From Polymorphobacter multimanifer (GTDB taxonomy: Bacteria > Pseudomonadota > Alphaproteobacteria > Sphingomonadales > Sphingomonadaceae): a stretch of DNA of 64,000 nt. Position numbers and translations under genes: made by a program. Position 1 is the first letter of the stretch; each line of letters begins with the position of its first letter. The stretch covers positions 104,141-168,140 of the forward strand of contig NZ_JACIIV010000005.1 of the NCBI RefSeq assembly GCF_014205635.1. Reading direction: 5' to 3'. The notes under the pieces were generated by a model that saw only the letters and a program-made list of their open reading frames with translations, made no database searches and was not told where the DNA came from. Of the stretch, positions 1 to 8,738 are shown one piece after another.

Positions 1-1516
1 CGCCTGAATATTGCTGGATGGCGCGGGCCGCGGCGAGGGCGCGGTCGGCATCGTCCGGCCTTGCGACGGGTGCCCCCCAGAAGGCGATGACGGCATCGCC
101 GACAAATTTGTCGATGGTGCCGCCGTGCGCCAGGATGATGCGGCTGATATCGTCGAGATAGGCATTGAGCAGGATCGAAAGCTCCTCGGCGGCCAGGCTG
201 TCCGACAATTTGGTGAAGCCCTCGATGTCGGTGAACAGCGCATAGATGCGGCGCTTCTCGCCGTGCAGCGCCAGCTTTTCCGGCTGCTGGATGATCATCT
301 GCGCGATATCGGGGGGCAGGTATTTGCCGAGGGCCGATTGCGCGAAGGCGCGCTGCTCGACGCCGATCGAGCGTGCGGAGGCCGCAGTGGCGGCGTAGGC
401 GATGATGAAGCCGATCACCCATCCGCCTGCCGGCAGCCCGATCGTGTCGATATCGAGGCTTTGCAGAAGGAAGGGCAGGCCGATGAGCCCGGCAATTTCC
501 ACGGCACCGATGCCGGCAGTGATGGCGGCGCGGAAGGGCGAGATGGAAGTGAGGGCGCCGGCGCCCACCACCAGGACTGCGGCGATCCAATAGGCCCAGT
601 CGGGGAGCAGGGTGAGAATGCGGTCATCGAGCCGCTGGGCGAGGAGATGGCCGTGGATGGCGACGCCGGGCGTGTCCTGCCCCGAGACGCGGGTGAGCGG
701 GGTTTCGAAGCGATCGACCATCGACAGGTCGGCGCCGATGAGGATGAGCCGGTCCTTCACCAGCGGCGCCATTGCTGCGGCCATCGCCGGATCGGCGAAC
801 AGCTCGATGGGCAGCATCGTGAAAACGGGATGCTCGTCATCCTTCTGGCGGCGGAAGGCGATGCCGCCGGCATAATCGCGCATCGGCCGGCCGCCCCAGC
901 CGGCGTCGGCGGCCATCAGGTCCATGAGTAGGGGCTTTGCACCCGACAGCTGCGCGGGAAAGCGACGGATGACATTGTCGGTATCGACATCGACGCGCAC
1001 ATCGCCGCCGCCGACCTGTGGCGTGGCGATGCGCGACTGGAATCTGCGCAGGAACTTGTCCTGCCAGGGCGGCAGCGTGGGGACGGCTTCGTTCTCGGCG
1101 ACGGTGGCGAGGCGGGTGGGGGTGCGCATTGCGCGAAAGGTTTCCACCAGATATCCGTCGTCGGGCTGGCCCTGGTCGATGAGAATGTCGATGCCGATGC
1201 TGCGGGCACCCATGGTGTCGATGCTGCGCAGCGCATCGGCCAGCAGCTTGCGATCGAGTGGCGAGCGCTTGCCGGTGCTGGCGAGCGTCTCTTCGGTGAA
1301 GACGATGATCGAGATCCGCGGGTCCTGCTCCACCACCGGGGCCGCAATGAACTGGCGGACGTCGTAAAGCCCGCGCTCGGTATCGACGAGAACGGGAAGC
1401 TGCCAGCTGAAGCGCGCGATGCCGATGCCGGCGATGATGACGAGCAGCGTGACGAGCAGCCGGCCGAGGCCGACATTGCCGAGGAAGCGGCGCAGCGGGT
1501 GCAGCAGGTCAGTCAT
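1..1516 (-). CDS. CHASE2-domain class III nucleotidyl cyclase, 3' end beyond window
   Basis: Membrane-anchored adenylate/guanylate cyclase, probably making a cyclic nucleotide in response to an extracytoplasmic signal. The ATG at 1516 is followed by a basic stretch and one membrane segment (about residues 20-36), then a CHASE2-type sensor region with IGIDILIDQ near residue 110. A group of hydrophobic segments precedes about residue 385. The cyclase domain follows: FTDIEGFTKLSD near residue 427 carries a metal-binding Asp, and DKFVGDAVIAFWG near 475 is the second signature. The frame stays open to base 1, so the C-terminus is missing. It is divergent from the cyclophilin gene. Substrate preference (ATP or GTP) cannot be called from the part present. 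Confidence 0.9.
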   Translation of the reverse strand, partial: MTDLLHPLRRFLGNVGLGRLLVTLLVIIAGIGIARFSWQLPVLVDTERGLYDVRQFIAAPVVEQDPRISIIVFTEETLASTGKRSPLDRKLLADALRSIDTMGARSIGIDILIDQGQPDDGYLVETFRAMRTPTRLATVAENEAVPTLPPWQDKFLRRFQSRIATPQVGGGDVRVDVDTDNVIRRFPAQLSGAKPLLMDLMAADAGWGGRPMRDYAGGIAFRRQKDDEHPVFTMLPIELFADPAMAAAMAPLVKDRLILIGADLSMVDRFETPLTRVSGQDTPGVAIHGHLLAQRLDDRILTLLPDWAYWIAAVLVVGAGALTSISPFRAAITAGIGAVEIAGLIGLPFLLQSLDIDTIGLPAGGWVIGFIIAYAATAASARSIGVEQRAFAQSALGKYLPPDIAQMIIQQPEKLALHGEKRRIYALFTDIEGFTKLSDSLAAEELSILLNAYLDDISRIILAHGGTIDKFVGDAVIAFWGAPVARPDDADRALAAARAIQQYSG

Positions 1517-1674
1517 GCGCGGCTGGCATCAAGTCTTGCAAGGCGAACGGTCCCCCCGGCGCTGCTGCCCGCCTCGTTCATGCGGCGACCATGCCACGCT
1601 GTCCAGTGCTGAATCGGGATGGACGGCGGCGCCACGGCTTGGCAGGCTGGCGCACGGCTTCGGGAGAGCGGCGG

Positions 1675-2334
1675 ATGCGGTTGATGATGGCAATGGGCGT
1701 GCTCGGCTGGGCAGCGGCGGCGTCGGCGCAGCCGGTGGCCGAAACGGGCATCACCCATGTGAAGCTGGAGACGGCGCTGGGGCCGATCATCCTGCGGCTG
1801 GAAGGCGGCAAGGCACCAATGACGGTGCGGAATTTCCTCCGCTATGTCGATCAGAAGCGGCTCGATGGCACCGGCTTCTACCGGGCGATGAAGATCGGCG
1901 AGCCGGGCAGCTTCGGGCTGGTCCAGGGGGGCGTGCGCGGCGAGGCGAAGCGGGCGCTCCCCCCGGTGGCGCATGAGCCCACGAGCCAGACCGGGCTTTC
2001 CAACACCGATGGCGCGATCAGCATGGCGCGCGCGGCCCCGGGCTCGGCGACCGGGGATTTCTTCATCATCCTCGGCGACTTGTCTTCGCTCGATGCCAAG
2101 CCCGATGCGGCACCGCCTCCCGGCGGCGACACCCTGGGCTTTGCGGCGTTCGGCCGGGTGGTCGAGGGGATGGCAGTGGTCAAGGCGATCCAGTCTGCGC
2201 CGATCTCGCCCACCGCGGGCGATGGGCCGATGAAGGGGCAGATGATCGCCGAGCCGGTGAAGATCCTGAAGGCGAGCCGGGTGACATGGTCCGCTCCGCC
2301 GGAATTCGACCCCGAGGTGCTTCCCGAGCCCTGA
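1675..2334 (+). CDS. Peptidylprolyl isomerase, cyclophilin type, exported
   Basis: Catalyses cis-trans isomerisation of Xaa-Pro bonds, probably in the periplasm. I chose the ATG at 1675 because GGGAGAG lies 7-13 nt upstream and the protein then begins with a signal peptide (MRLMMAMGVLGWAAAASAQ). The frame is open further upstream but that extension is Arg-rich and unconvincing. The 219-aa product has the bacterial cyclophilin layout: an N-terminal strand pattern (VKLETALGPIILRL), FYRAMK, and FFIILGDLSSLDAKPD in the middle. Some catalytic positions of the classical family are replaced, so activity may be weak. It ends 3 nt before the stop of the convergent M24 peptidase gene. Confidence 0.85.
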   Translation: MRLMMAMGVLGWAAAASAQPVAETGITHVKLETALGPIILRLEGGKAPMTVRNFLRYVDQKRLDGTGFYRAMKIGEPGSFGLVQGGVRGEAKRALPPVAHEPTSQTGLSNTDGAISMARAAPGSATGDFFIILGDLSSLDAKPDAAPPPGGDTLGFAAFGRVVEGMAVVKAIQSAPISPTAGDGPMKGQMIAEPVKILKASRVTWSAPPEFDPEVLPEP

Positions 2335-2337
2335 CCA

Positions 2338-3723
2338 TCAGGGCTGCGGATTGCGCGGGATGAGGAGCAGCTCGGTCTGGCGGCCGTCGATGTACCTGAC
2401 CGTGCTGCCATCGAAGAAGGCATCGACTTCGAGCATGAAGCGCGCCTTCTGGTTGTTCCATTCGGGCACGGTGTGGAAGGACGCGAGTTCGATCGACCAG
2501 GCGGTGTCGGCGCCCACCGGATAGTCGCCGAGGCCGGGGACGCCCGACTGGTCTTCCCACGCGCCGATCCAGGGGCCGGCGCCATGCCCGTGAATGCCGA
2601 TGGGGTGGGTATAGATGAGCGGATCGAGCCCGGCGGCAAGCGCCTTTTCGCGCGCCGCGGCGAGCAGCTGGTTGCCGGTGATGCCGGTGGCGAAGCTGCT
2701 TGTCACGGCATCCTGCACGCGGTTGGCAGCGTGGAGGCCGGCGGTGAGGCCGGCGGGGGCCTTGGTCTCGCCCGCTTTCAGCACATAGGCCATCTGCTGG
2801 GTGTCGGTCTTGAGGCCCAGGGTTCCGGTGCAGAAATCGACATGGAGCAGATCGCCGTGCGCGATGATCTGCGGGCCGCTGCTGCGGTTGGGGGCGGCCA
2901 TGCCGGCGATGCTGAAGGTGGGCACCTCGGCGCGCTGGATCGAGACGGTCGGCTGACACCAGGGGTCGAGTCGAAGATCGGCGAGGCGCTCGCGATACCA
3001 CCAGACCACATCCTGCGTGCTGGTGACACCCGGCGTGATCACCTTCTCCGAAAACCCCATCGGGATGAGCGCATGGGCGGCACGCATGATGGTGCGGTAG
3101 AGCGCCATTTCGGCGGGGATGCGGGTTTCCAGCCAGCCGAGTGCCAGGCCATCATGGCTGACGAGGCGCGAGGCGTAGTCGGGGCCGAGGGCGGCAATCA
3201 GCTGGCGGTGCTGCGAGACGCTGAGGCCATCGGCGAGGGCGAACTCGTCGGAAATGTTGATGGCGATCGTTTTGGGATCGCGCTCACGGACGATTTCGCC
3301 GATCCGTGCCCATTGGTCCTTCTGTTCTTCGGGGTTCCATGCGGGGGTGAAATCGCCGACCTGATAGCGGGCGACAGCGAGGCGATCGACCCCGGCGTCC
3401 GGGCCCCTATCCTGGAAAATGAGGACGGTTCGGCGGCGCGCCGACATCCAGGTGGCGGGCAGCATCGACTTGACCACCGGGTCTTCATTGTATTCGCGCG
3501 CCACCAGAATCCACATGTCGACGCCGTGCTTGCGCATGAGCTTCGGCACCACCGTGTCGAGCCGGGCGGAGAGGATGGCATCGCGCACGCTGGCCTGGGT
3601 GCGCAGATCGGGGATGGCGGGCATGTCGGGGTCGGCAGCCGCGGCGGGCGCGGATATGGCCAGCAGGGGGACCAGCAGAAAGGGGGCCAGCAGGGCGGGC
3701 AAGAGCTTGAATATGCGGACCAT
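2338..3723 (-). CDS. M24-family metallopeptidase (Xaa-Pro aminopeptidase-like), exported
   Basis: Predicted metal-dependent peptidase of the pita-bread fold (aminopeptidase P/creatinase family). The start at 3723 gives a clear signal peptide (MVRIFKLLPALLAPFLLVPLLAISAPAAAA is split here by the h-region) and has GGAGG just upstream; a longer frame begins at 3795. The 461-aa protein has an N-terminal creatinase-like region and a C-terminal M24 domain. Plausible metal ligands are all present: Asp in HVDF (about 296), Asp in KTDTQQ (307), His in THPIG (373), Glu in SIELASF (412) and Glu in MLEVDAFF (432). Substrate unknown; scavenging of proline-containing peptides is the family-based guess. Confidence 0.85.
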   Translation of the reverse strand: MVRIFKLLPALLAPFLLVPLLAISAPAAAADPDMPAIPDLRTQASVRDAILSARLDTVVPKLMRKHGVDMWILVAREYNEDPVVKSMLPATWMSARRRTVLIFQDRGPDAGVDRLAVARYQVGDFTPAWNPEEQKDQWARIGEIVRERDPKTIAINISDEFALADGLSVSQHRQLIAALGPDYASRLVSHDGLALGWLETRIPAEMALYRTIMRAAHALIPMGFSEKVITPGVTSTQDVVWWYRERLADLRLDPWCQPTVSIQRAEVPTFSIAGMAAPNRSSGPQIIAHGDLLHVDFCTGTLGLKTDTQQMAYVLKAGETKAPAGLTAGLHAANRVQDAVTSSFATGITGNQLLAAAREKALAAGLDPLIYTHPIGIHGHGAGPWIGAWEDQSGVPGLGDYPVGADTAWSIELASFHTVPEWNNQKARFMLEVDAFFDGSTVRYIDGRQTELLLIPRNPQP

Positions 3724-3898
3724 GGGCCTCCGGGCGGCGTGCGAATTGTTGTTCGCAACATTGCAGGCGGGCCATCGGTTGTCGAGGGAGGGCATTCGTC
3801 AGCATGGCTTGCGCTTGGCGGCAGGGTTTCCTAGGGATGCGCCACTCATCGGGGCCATGGGGGCTCGGATCGTCCATTCGCTTTGAGAAAGTCATTTC

Positions 3899-4672
3899 AT
3901 GGCAAGCACACCGCCAACCCAGGGCTCTTCCGGGCAGAATACGCTTCCCCTGTTCTATTCGAACCTGGTCCCGCTCTCGTCGCAGCAGCATGCGGGTTTC
4001 GGCCTCAAGACGCGCGATGACATGGCCTTCACCAAGGGCACGCATGCGATCCCGGTGACTGTCGACGAGTTCACCGTGGTGCAGCGCCATTATCCGATCG
4101 TGTTCGGCCTGGGCGAAAACCCAGCACCGCTGGCGCTCGTCGGCCTGCAGGAAGGCCAGAACCTTTATGTCGGCGCCGACAACATGTGGGAAGCCAACCA
4201 GTATGTGCCCGCCTTCGTGCGCCGCCACCCGTTCATGCTCGCGCGGCTGCAGCCGACGAGCGAAGAGCTGAGCCTGTGCTTCGACGATGGCGCCGGGCTG
4301 GTGACGGCCGATGCCGAGCAGAAGCTGTTCGACGGCACCGACCCGAGCGAGCTCACCAAGAATGTGCTGCAGTTCTGCGAGCAGTTCGAGCAGGCGGTGA
4401 TGCGCACGCGCGCGTTCATGGACGAGCTGGCCAAGTTCGACCTGCTGATGGACGGTGAAGTGACCATCAACCGCGAAGGGCTCGACCAGCCGGCGGTGTA
4501 TCGCGGCTTCCGCATGGTGTCCGAAGAGAAGCTGCAGGCCCTGCGCGGCGACCAGGCGCGCAAGCTTGTGCAATCGGGCATGCTCGGGCTGATCTATGCG
4601 CATCTGTTCTCGCTGGCGCTGATTTCGCCGCTGTTCGAGAGGCAGTTTGCCGCCAGCACGGCGAGCAAATAA
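3899..4672 (+). CDS. SapC-family protein
   Basis: A 257-aa cytoplasmic-looking protein with the SapC-family pattern: an N-terminal LPLFYSNLVPLSSQQH stretch, FTVVQRHYPIVF near residue 60, VGLQEGQNLYV, then YVPAFVRRHPFML and LCFDDGAGL. No signal peptide or membrane segment is visible. SapC was named from an S-layer-associated locus of Campylobacter, but its biochemical role is not established. In other alphaproteobacteria it often sits beside TonB receptors and halogenase-like proteins; here it stands alone. The stop codon lies inside the first hairpin of a three-hairpin element. Confidence 0.85.
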   Translation: MASTPPTQGSSGQNTLPLFYSNLVPLSSQQHAGFGLKTRDDMAFTKGTHAIPVTVDEFTVVQRHYPIVFGLGENPAPLALVGLQEGQNLYVGADNMWEANQYVPAFVRRHPFMLARLQPTSEELSLCFDDGAGLVTADAEQKLFDGTDPSELTKNVLQFCEQFEQAVMRTRAFMDELAKFDLLMDGEVTINREGLDQPAVYRGFRMVSEEKLQALRGDQARKLVQSGMLGLIYAHLFSLALISPLFERQFAASTASK

Positions 4673-4775
4673 CGAAGTTATTTGCCGACTCGTGCGCGGC
4701 GAGCCGGGCGCTGAGCTTCGCTCAGCGAACCGGTCTCACGTCAGCGCGGGCTTTGCCCGCGCCTCTTCCTTTCTC
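4667..4775 (+). repeat. Three-hairpin intergenic element, copy 1 (putative bidirectional terminator)
   Basis: First hairpin 4667-4683: AAATAAC, loop GAA, GTTATTT, overlapping the sapC stop codon. It is followed by GACTCG, a GC-rich palindromic middle and AACCGG...CACGTCA. The last hairpin, 4744-4762, is a perfect 8-bp GC stem with a TTT loop, followed by a pyrimidine-rich tail. It lies between convergent genes (SapC and rsmD). Related copies are at 44359-44465 (reverse orientation) and 49066-49157. Confidence 0.7.
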
Positions 4776-4781
4776 AGAGCT

Positions 4782-5327
4782 TCAAGGGCCCGGCCGCAGC
4801 AAATGCAGCCGGGCCTTTCCACGCACCCGGTCCACAAGCCGCTCGAAACCCTCGGCCTGCAGCGCCTCGGCCTTTCCTGTCTCGACACTGACCAGCGTCG
4901 CCGGCCCCAGCCAGCCTTGCTTGGCGAGCCGCTCGAGTGCGGGCACGGCAAGGCCGAGCGCATAGGGCGGATCGAGCAGCACCAGATCGGCCGGCGCGTC
5001 GGCGCGCCCGACCTGCTCGACGCGCATCGAGACGACCCTGGCTTGTGACCCGGCGCCGAGGGTGGCTACATTTGCGGCAAGGACGCGCGCCGCAGCACCG
5101 TCGCTTTCGATGAAGGTGCAGTGGGCAGCGCCCCGCGACAAGGCTTCGAGGCCGAGCGCGCCGGTGCCGGCAAAGCCATCGAGCACGCGCAGGCCTTCGA
5201 AGCTGCCGAGGCGCGAGGTGAGCATCGAGAACAGCGCCTCGCGGACGCGGTCGGCGGTGGGGCGGGTGGCTTTGCCCGGCGGCGCTGCCAGCGCGCGGCC
5301 CCGCCACTGGCCGGCGATGATGCGCAT
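4782..5327 (-). CDS. rsmD: 16S rRNA (guanine(966)-N2)-methyltransferase
   Basis: Methylates G966 of 16S rRNA using S-adenosylmethionine. The 181-aa length is typical for RsmD. It opens with the family signature MRIIAGQWRGR; the SAM-binding loop is GFAGTGALGLE (51-61) and the catalytic/base-binding DPPY tetrad is at 119-122. The ATG overlaps the rluB stop (TGATG, 1 nt), so the two rRNA-modification genes are probably translationally coupled. It is convergent with sapC across the three-hairpin element. Confidence 0.95.
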   Translation of the reverse strand: MRIIAGQWRGRALAAPPGKATRPTADRVREALFSMLTSRLGSFEGLRVLDGFAGTGALGLEALSRGAAHCTFIESDGAAARVLAANVATLGAGSQARVVSMRVEQVGRADAPADLVLLDPPYALGLAVPALERLAKQGWLGPATLVSVETGKAEALQAEGFERLVDRVRGKARLHLLRPGP

Positions 5328-6700
5328 CAGCTGTTCGGACCGCGCTTGAGCTGGTTCATCAGCTGGCCGACGAGCTGTGCGGGGACTTCATCGACCTCGC
5401 GGGGGCCGAGGTCGCCGAGCTCGATCGGGCCATAGCTGATGCGGATGAGGCGCGAGACCTGCAGGCCGAGAAATTCGAGCACACGGCGGATTTCGCGGTT
5501 CTTGCCTTCGGTGAGCATCATCGAAATCCACAGATTGCGGCCCGTCCGGCGCTCGATGCCGGCGTCGATGGGGCCATAGACCGTGCCTTCGATGGTGAGG
5601 CCATCGATGAGGCTTTCGAGCGTGCGCTGGTGGATTTCGCCATAGGCGCGGACGCGGTAGGCGCGTGGCACGCCCGAGCTCGGCAGTTCGAGCGCGCGCT
5701 TGAGGCCGCCATCGGTGGTGAGCAGCAGCAGCCCTTCGGTATTCATGTCGAGCCGGCCGACGGGGACGAGGCGTGGGAGCCCGGGAGGCAGCACGTCGAA
5801 GATGGTAGGGCGGCCGCCGGGATCGCGCGCCGTGGTGAGCACGCCGGCGGGCTTGTGGAAGCGGAAGATGCGGCTGGGCTCGATGCTGTCGATGGTGAGG
5901 CCGTTGACGGTGATGCCCATGAGGCCGGACACGATGGTGGCAGGCGTGGTGATGACTTCGCCGTGGAGCGCGATCCGGCCCTCGGTGATCATCTTCTCGA
6001 TATCGCGCCGCGACGCGACGCCGGCGCGGGCAAGCAGCCGCGCGATGCGCTGCGGCTCGACCGATTCGGGTGGCCTGGGGGCGGCGGCGCGGGCGGGTGC
6101 GCGGTCGCGCGGGGTATCTGCGGGGCGGGTGTCGGGCCTGCGGGGGGCAGGGCGGGCGGGCCGTGTGGCGGGGTTGTTGCGGCGGCCGGGGTTGGCGGCG
6201 GCATCTGCGGCTGCGGCTTCGGGCCGGTTGTGGAGGGCAAAGCCGGGGCGGCCCGGCATGCCGGCGCGGGCGGGTCGCACGGGACGATCGGTGCGGTCGG
6301 GACGCTCGGTGCGGGGGCGCTCGGTACGGGGGCGCTCGGGCCGGGCCGGGCGGGCAGGGCCTTCGGGGCGCTGGGGGCGCTCGGTGCGGGGGCGTTCGGT
6401 GCGGGGGCGCTCGGTGCGGGGGCGATCGCTGGTGGCGGCGCGTTCGGGGCGGCCGGGCCGGGTGCGGTCGCTGCGCTTGGGGGCTTCGGCAGGGCCATCG
6501 GCGCGGGCGGCGAAGCGGCGGGCGGCGCGGTTGGTGGCGCCCTCGGGGGGTGCCTTGGTGGCGCGCTTCGGCCGGCTTTCGCCGTCGCCCGAATCGCGCG
6601 GCGGCCGCGGCGGCCGGCTGCTGCCGGTTCGTGTAGCGGGGCGTGTGGCGCTCCGGGGGGCGGGACGATCGGAGTCCGATGGCTTTTTTGGCGGGCGCAT
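5327..6700 (-). CDS. rluB: RluB-like rRNA pseudouridine synthase with long Arg/Pro-rich N-terminus
   Basis: Converts a uridine in 23S rRNA to pseudouridine; RluB (position 2605) is the best family match, though RluE/RsuA relatives cannot be excluded. Of 457 residues, about the first 210 are low-complexity, Arg/Pro-rich and full of RTERP-type pentapeptide repeats. An S4 RNA-binding domain follows (about 213-260: IARLLARAGVASRRDIEKMI), then the RsuA-type catalytic domain with GRLDMNTEG, whose Asp318 is the expected nucleophile. The extension is strongly basic and probably disordered; it may aid RNA binding. Base use in it is even more GC-rich than in neighbouring genes. Coupled to rsmD. Confidence 0.9.
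   Translation of the reverse strand: MRPPKKPSDSDRPAPRSATRPATRTGSSRPPRPPRDSGDGESRPKRATKAPPEGATNRAARRFAARADGPAEAPKRSDRTRPGRPERAATSDRPRTERPRTERPRTERPQRPEGPARPARPERPRTERPRTERPDRTDRPVRPARAGMPGRPGFALHNRPEAAAADAAANPGRRNNPATRPARPAPRRPDTRPADTPRDRAPARAAAPRPPESVEPQRIARLLARAGVASRRDIEKMITEGRIALHGEVITTPATIVSGLMGITVNGLTIDSIEPSRIFRFHKPAGVLTTARDPGGRPTIFDVLPPGLPRLVPVGRLDMNTEGLLLLTTDGGLKRALELPSSGVPRAYRVRAYGEIHQRTLESLIDGLTIEGTVYGPIDAGIERRTGRNLWISMMLTEGKNREIRRVLEFLGLQVSRLIRISYGPIELGDLGPREVDEVPAQLVGQLMNQLKRGPNS
6286..6427 (-). repeat. Degenerate 15-bp tandem repeats inside rluB
   Basis: Repeated units close to GTGCGGGGGCGCTCG (read on the + strand) code for the pentapeptide RTERP in the N-terminal extension of the pseudouridine synthase. 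Units are imperfect and interrupted by a Gly/Pro/Ala-rich block, as expected for repeats that expand and contract by slippage. Confidence 0.75.
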
Positions 6701-6792
6701 GGGCGTTCAGTGCGGGCTGTCACACGACTTGTCCAGCACGGTTGCAAGGCTGGTTGCATGCCGGGGCGACTTCGGGCTAGGGCATGCAGCGC

Positions 6793-6877
6793 GCGGGCGT
6801 GGTGAAACTGGTAGACGCGCGGGACTCAAAATCCCGTTCCGCAAGGAGTGTCGGTTCGAGCCCGACCGCCCGCACCA
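6793..6877 (+). tRNA. tRNA-Leu (CAA)
   Basis: 85-nt class II tRNA. The 7-bp acceptor stem GCGGGCG/CGCCCGC, the TTCGAGC-type T loop and an encoded CCA end are visible. The anticodon loop CTCAAAA gives anticodon CAA, reading UUG. A long variable arm is present, as expected for tRNA-Leu. A weak promoter candidate (TTGCAT at 6754, GCTAGG at 6776, 16-nt spacing) lies upstream. It is on the opposite strand to both flanking protein genes. Confidence 0.97.
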
Positions 6878-6896
6878 GCCCGCAAGACCCGATGGT

Positions 6897-8165
6897 TCAG
6901 CGGGCCGCCAGCATCATCGCGGCATCACGGCGATAGATGTCCGGGTTGCGCGCCAGGCCTGTCGCGGTGGGTGCCAGCGTGAAATAGCTGATATGCACCG
7001 GCACCGGAGCGGGCAGCGGGACGATCCTGTCGGTCCCCGGCGTCGCGAGCGGATCGTTGCCGTCGAATAGCCAGGTGGCAAGCCGGGCGGCGTCTTCGAG
7101 GCGTACGCAGCCCGAGCTTCGTGCGCGCCGCGCCAGTGCGAAGTCGCTGCGCTTGGGGGTGTCGTGCAGATAGATGCCGAGCTCGTTGGGCAGCATGAAC
7201 TTGACGCGGCCCATCATGTTGCGCGGTCCCGGCCGCTGGCGGACGCGAAGCGACTGGTCCCCGCTTGCAACCCTTTGCCAGTCGACATCGCTGGCATCGA
7301 GCGGCGTGGCCTCGGGGGACCAGTCGCTCATGATCTCGAGATCGCGCGCACGCACTTCGGCCAGGCCCCGGCGGAGCACGGCCGGCGCTACACTGTCGCG
7401 CACGATGTCTTCGGGCAGGTTCCAATAGGGGCGGGAGACGACATGGCGGATCATCCCCGACATCAGCGGTGTGGGCATGTCCGGGCGGCCGATGACGGTC
7501 TTCATGGTGCCGACCTGACGCCGGCCCTCGAACATCCAGAGCCGCGCCCCCGCCGCATCGACGACGATATGCTTGTGTTCGGGCGCGGGCGGCAGCGCCC
7601 GGGCGCGTTCGAGATTGGCGGCGAGAAGCGAGCGATCCTCACCTGCGGCGATGGCTTCATCGAACCGCGCGACAAGCGCTTCATAGAGGGGATGACGGGC
7701 CTGCAGCGCCTGCAGGTGTGCAGCAAGGTCTGGTGCTGCGGCGGCGGCCTGAAGGGCGGCATCGGCGTCGAAGGGAGGGTTCGCTGCTTCGGGATCGGTG
7801 ACGACAGGCACCGCCCCGCGCGGCGTGGCAAGATCATGCGCCCAGGACAGAAAGGCTTGCGTGAGCCGTGCATCGGCGGCGCGCAGGCTCTGCGGGTCTT
7901 CCGATCGAGCAGCCTCGATGGCAGCGATCAGGTCGGGCGTGGCATAGTCGGCCGCATCCCGGTTGTGCGCCGCACTGTTTTCGAAGGCTGCGAGCAACAC
8001 CGCCGGACGTGAGCCGAGCGATGCGGGTGCCGTGAACAGGGCTGCGGGTGCAGCCACTTTCGGGCCACGATCAGGTGTCGGTTGGCAGGCCGCGAGCGCC
8101 ATGCCGCACAGCAAAACCCGGACCGTGGCGTGCCACGATCCGGGGTGCAGGCGATGCCGGCGCAC
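6897..8165 (-). CDS. L,D-transpeptidase (YkuD domain), lipoprotein
   Basis: Predicted periplasmic enzyme forming 3-3 cross-links in peptidoglycan or attaching proteins to it. The start is a GTG at 8165; the N-terminal region ends in a lipobox-like LAAC, so the mature protein probably starts at a lipidated Cys (about residue 27). About 170 residues without a recognisable fold follow, then the YkuD domain: HDTPKRSDF and SSGCVRLED with catalytic Cys353 and the upstream His. The 422-aa length matches the larger YcbB-type proteins. Isolated gene with tRNA-Leu upstream of its 3' end on the other strand. No strong ribosome-binding site is seen, so the start is less certain than the function. Confidence 0.88.
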   Translation of the reverse strand: MRRHRLHPGSWHATVRVLLCGMALAACQPTPDRGPKVAAPAALFTAPASLGSRPAVLLAAFENSAAHNRDAADYATPDLIAAIEAARSEDPQSLRAADARLTQAFLSWAHDLATPRGAVPVVTDPEAANPPFDADAALQAAAAAPDLAAHLQALQARHPLYEALVARFDEAIAAGEDRSLLAANLERARALPPAPEHKHIVVDAAGARLWMFEGRRQVGTMKTVIGRPDMPTPLMSGMIRHVVSRPYWNLPEDIVRDSVAPAVLRRGLAEVRARDLEIMSDWSPEATPLDASDVDWQRVASGDQSLRVRQRPGPRNMMGRVKFMLPNELGIYLHDTPKRSDFALARRARSSGCVRLEDAARLATWLFDGNDPLATPGTDRIVPLPAPVPVHISYFTLAPTATGLARNPDIYRRDAAMMLAAR

Positions 8166-8194
8166 GGTCGGTTCGATCCGCTTGCCGACAGTGG

Positions 8195-8605
8195 TCAGCC
8201 GCGCTCGCCGGCGCGCTGGGTTGCCGTACCGTAGGTATCGGTGCCGGTGGTGCCCATGCCCGAAGCCGAACCGGTGGTGCCGGCGCGATCGCTGCCCATC
8301 TGGTTGGTTCCGGTGCCCGTGGTGCGGTTCATGTCGTTGTTCATCGTGCCGGGGGTCGTCGTGCCGGGGGTCGTCGTGCCGGGGGTCATCGTGCCGGGGT
8401 TGGTCGTACCGGGGCTCATCGTGCCGGGCTGGCCGGTGGCGCCCATGCCCTGATTGGTACCCATGCCCGGGTTCGCACCCGTGCCCTGGTTCATGCCCTG
8501 CGCAGTACCCGGCTGGGTCGTGCCCATCTGGCCAGTCTGCGCAACGGCAATCGAGCCGACGAGCAGTCCAGCGGAAGCGGCACCAATAATCATTTTCATG
8601 TTCAT
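8195..8605 (-). CDS. Secreted Thr/Gly/Met/Pro-rich low-complexity protein
   Basis: No known family recognised. The ATG at 8605 has GGGAG 8 nt upstream and starts a signal peptide (MNMKMIIGAASAGLLVGSIAVAQ, cleavage near residue 23). The remaining about 113 residues are almost only Thr, Gly, Met, Pro, Gln and Asn, with a TPGTT/TPGTM repeat in the middle. There is no Cys and few charged residues, so the mature protein is likely disordered and periplasmic or extracellular. It lies next to another secreted low-complexity gene of similar composition. The clean start and signal peptide argue that it is a real gene. Confidence 0.7.
   Translation of the reverse strand: MNMKMIIGAASAGLLVGSIAVAQTGQMGTTQPGTAQGMNQGTGANPGMGTNQGMGATGQPGTMSPGTTNPGTMTPGTTTPGTTTPGTMNNDMNRTTGTGTNQMGSDRAGTTGSASGMGTTGTDTYGTATQRAGERG
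8346..8435 (-). repeat. Six 15-bp tandem repeats in the secreted protein gene
   Basis: Units follow GTGCCGGGGGTCGTC on the + strand, starting at 8346, 8361, 8376, 8391, 8406 and 8421; the first two are identical and later ones diverge. Each encodes a TTPGT/MTPGT-type pentapeptide, so unit gain or loss would keep the frame. Confidence 0.85.
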
Positions 8606-8738
8606 GTCTGTTCTCCCACGACCGTCATGGTCTGTGTGTACAAGTAACCAATCTGCGTTTGGCTCCTCACTTTATTCTGTCGCTTGCCAGGCAAAGATAT
8701 TCTTTGCAGTCGTTGCCTGGCATGACGATTACTGTGGC

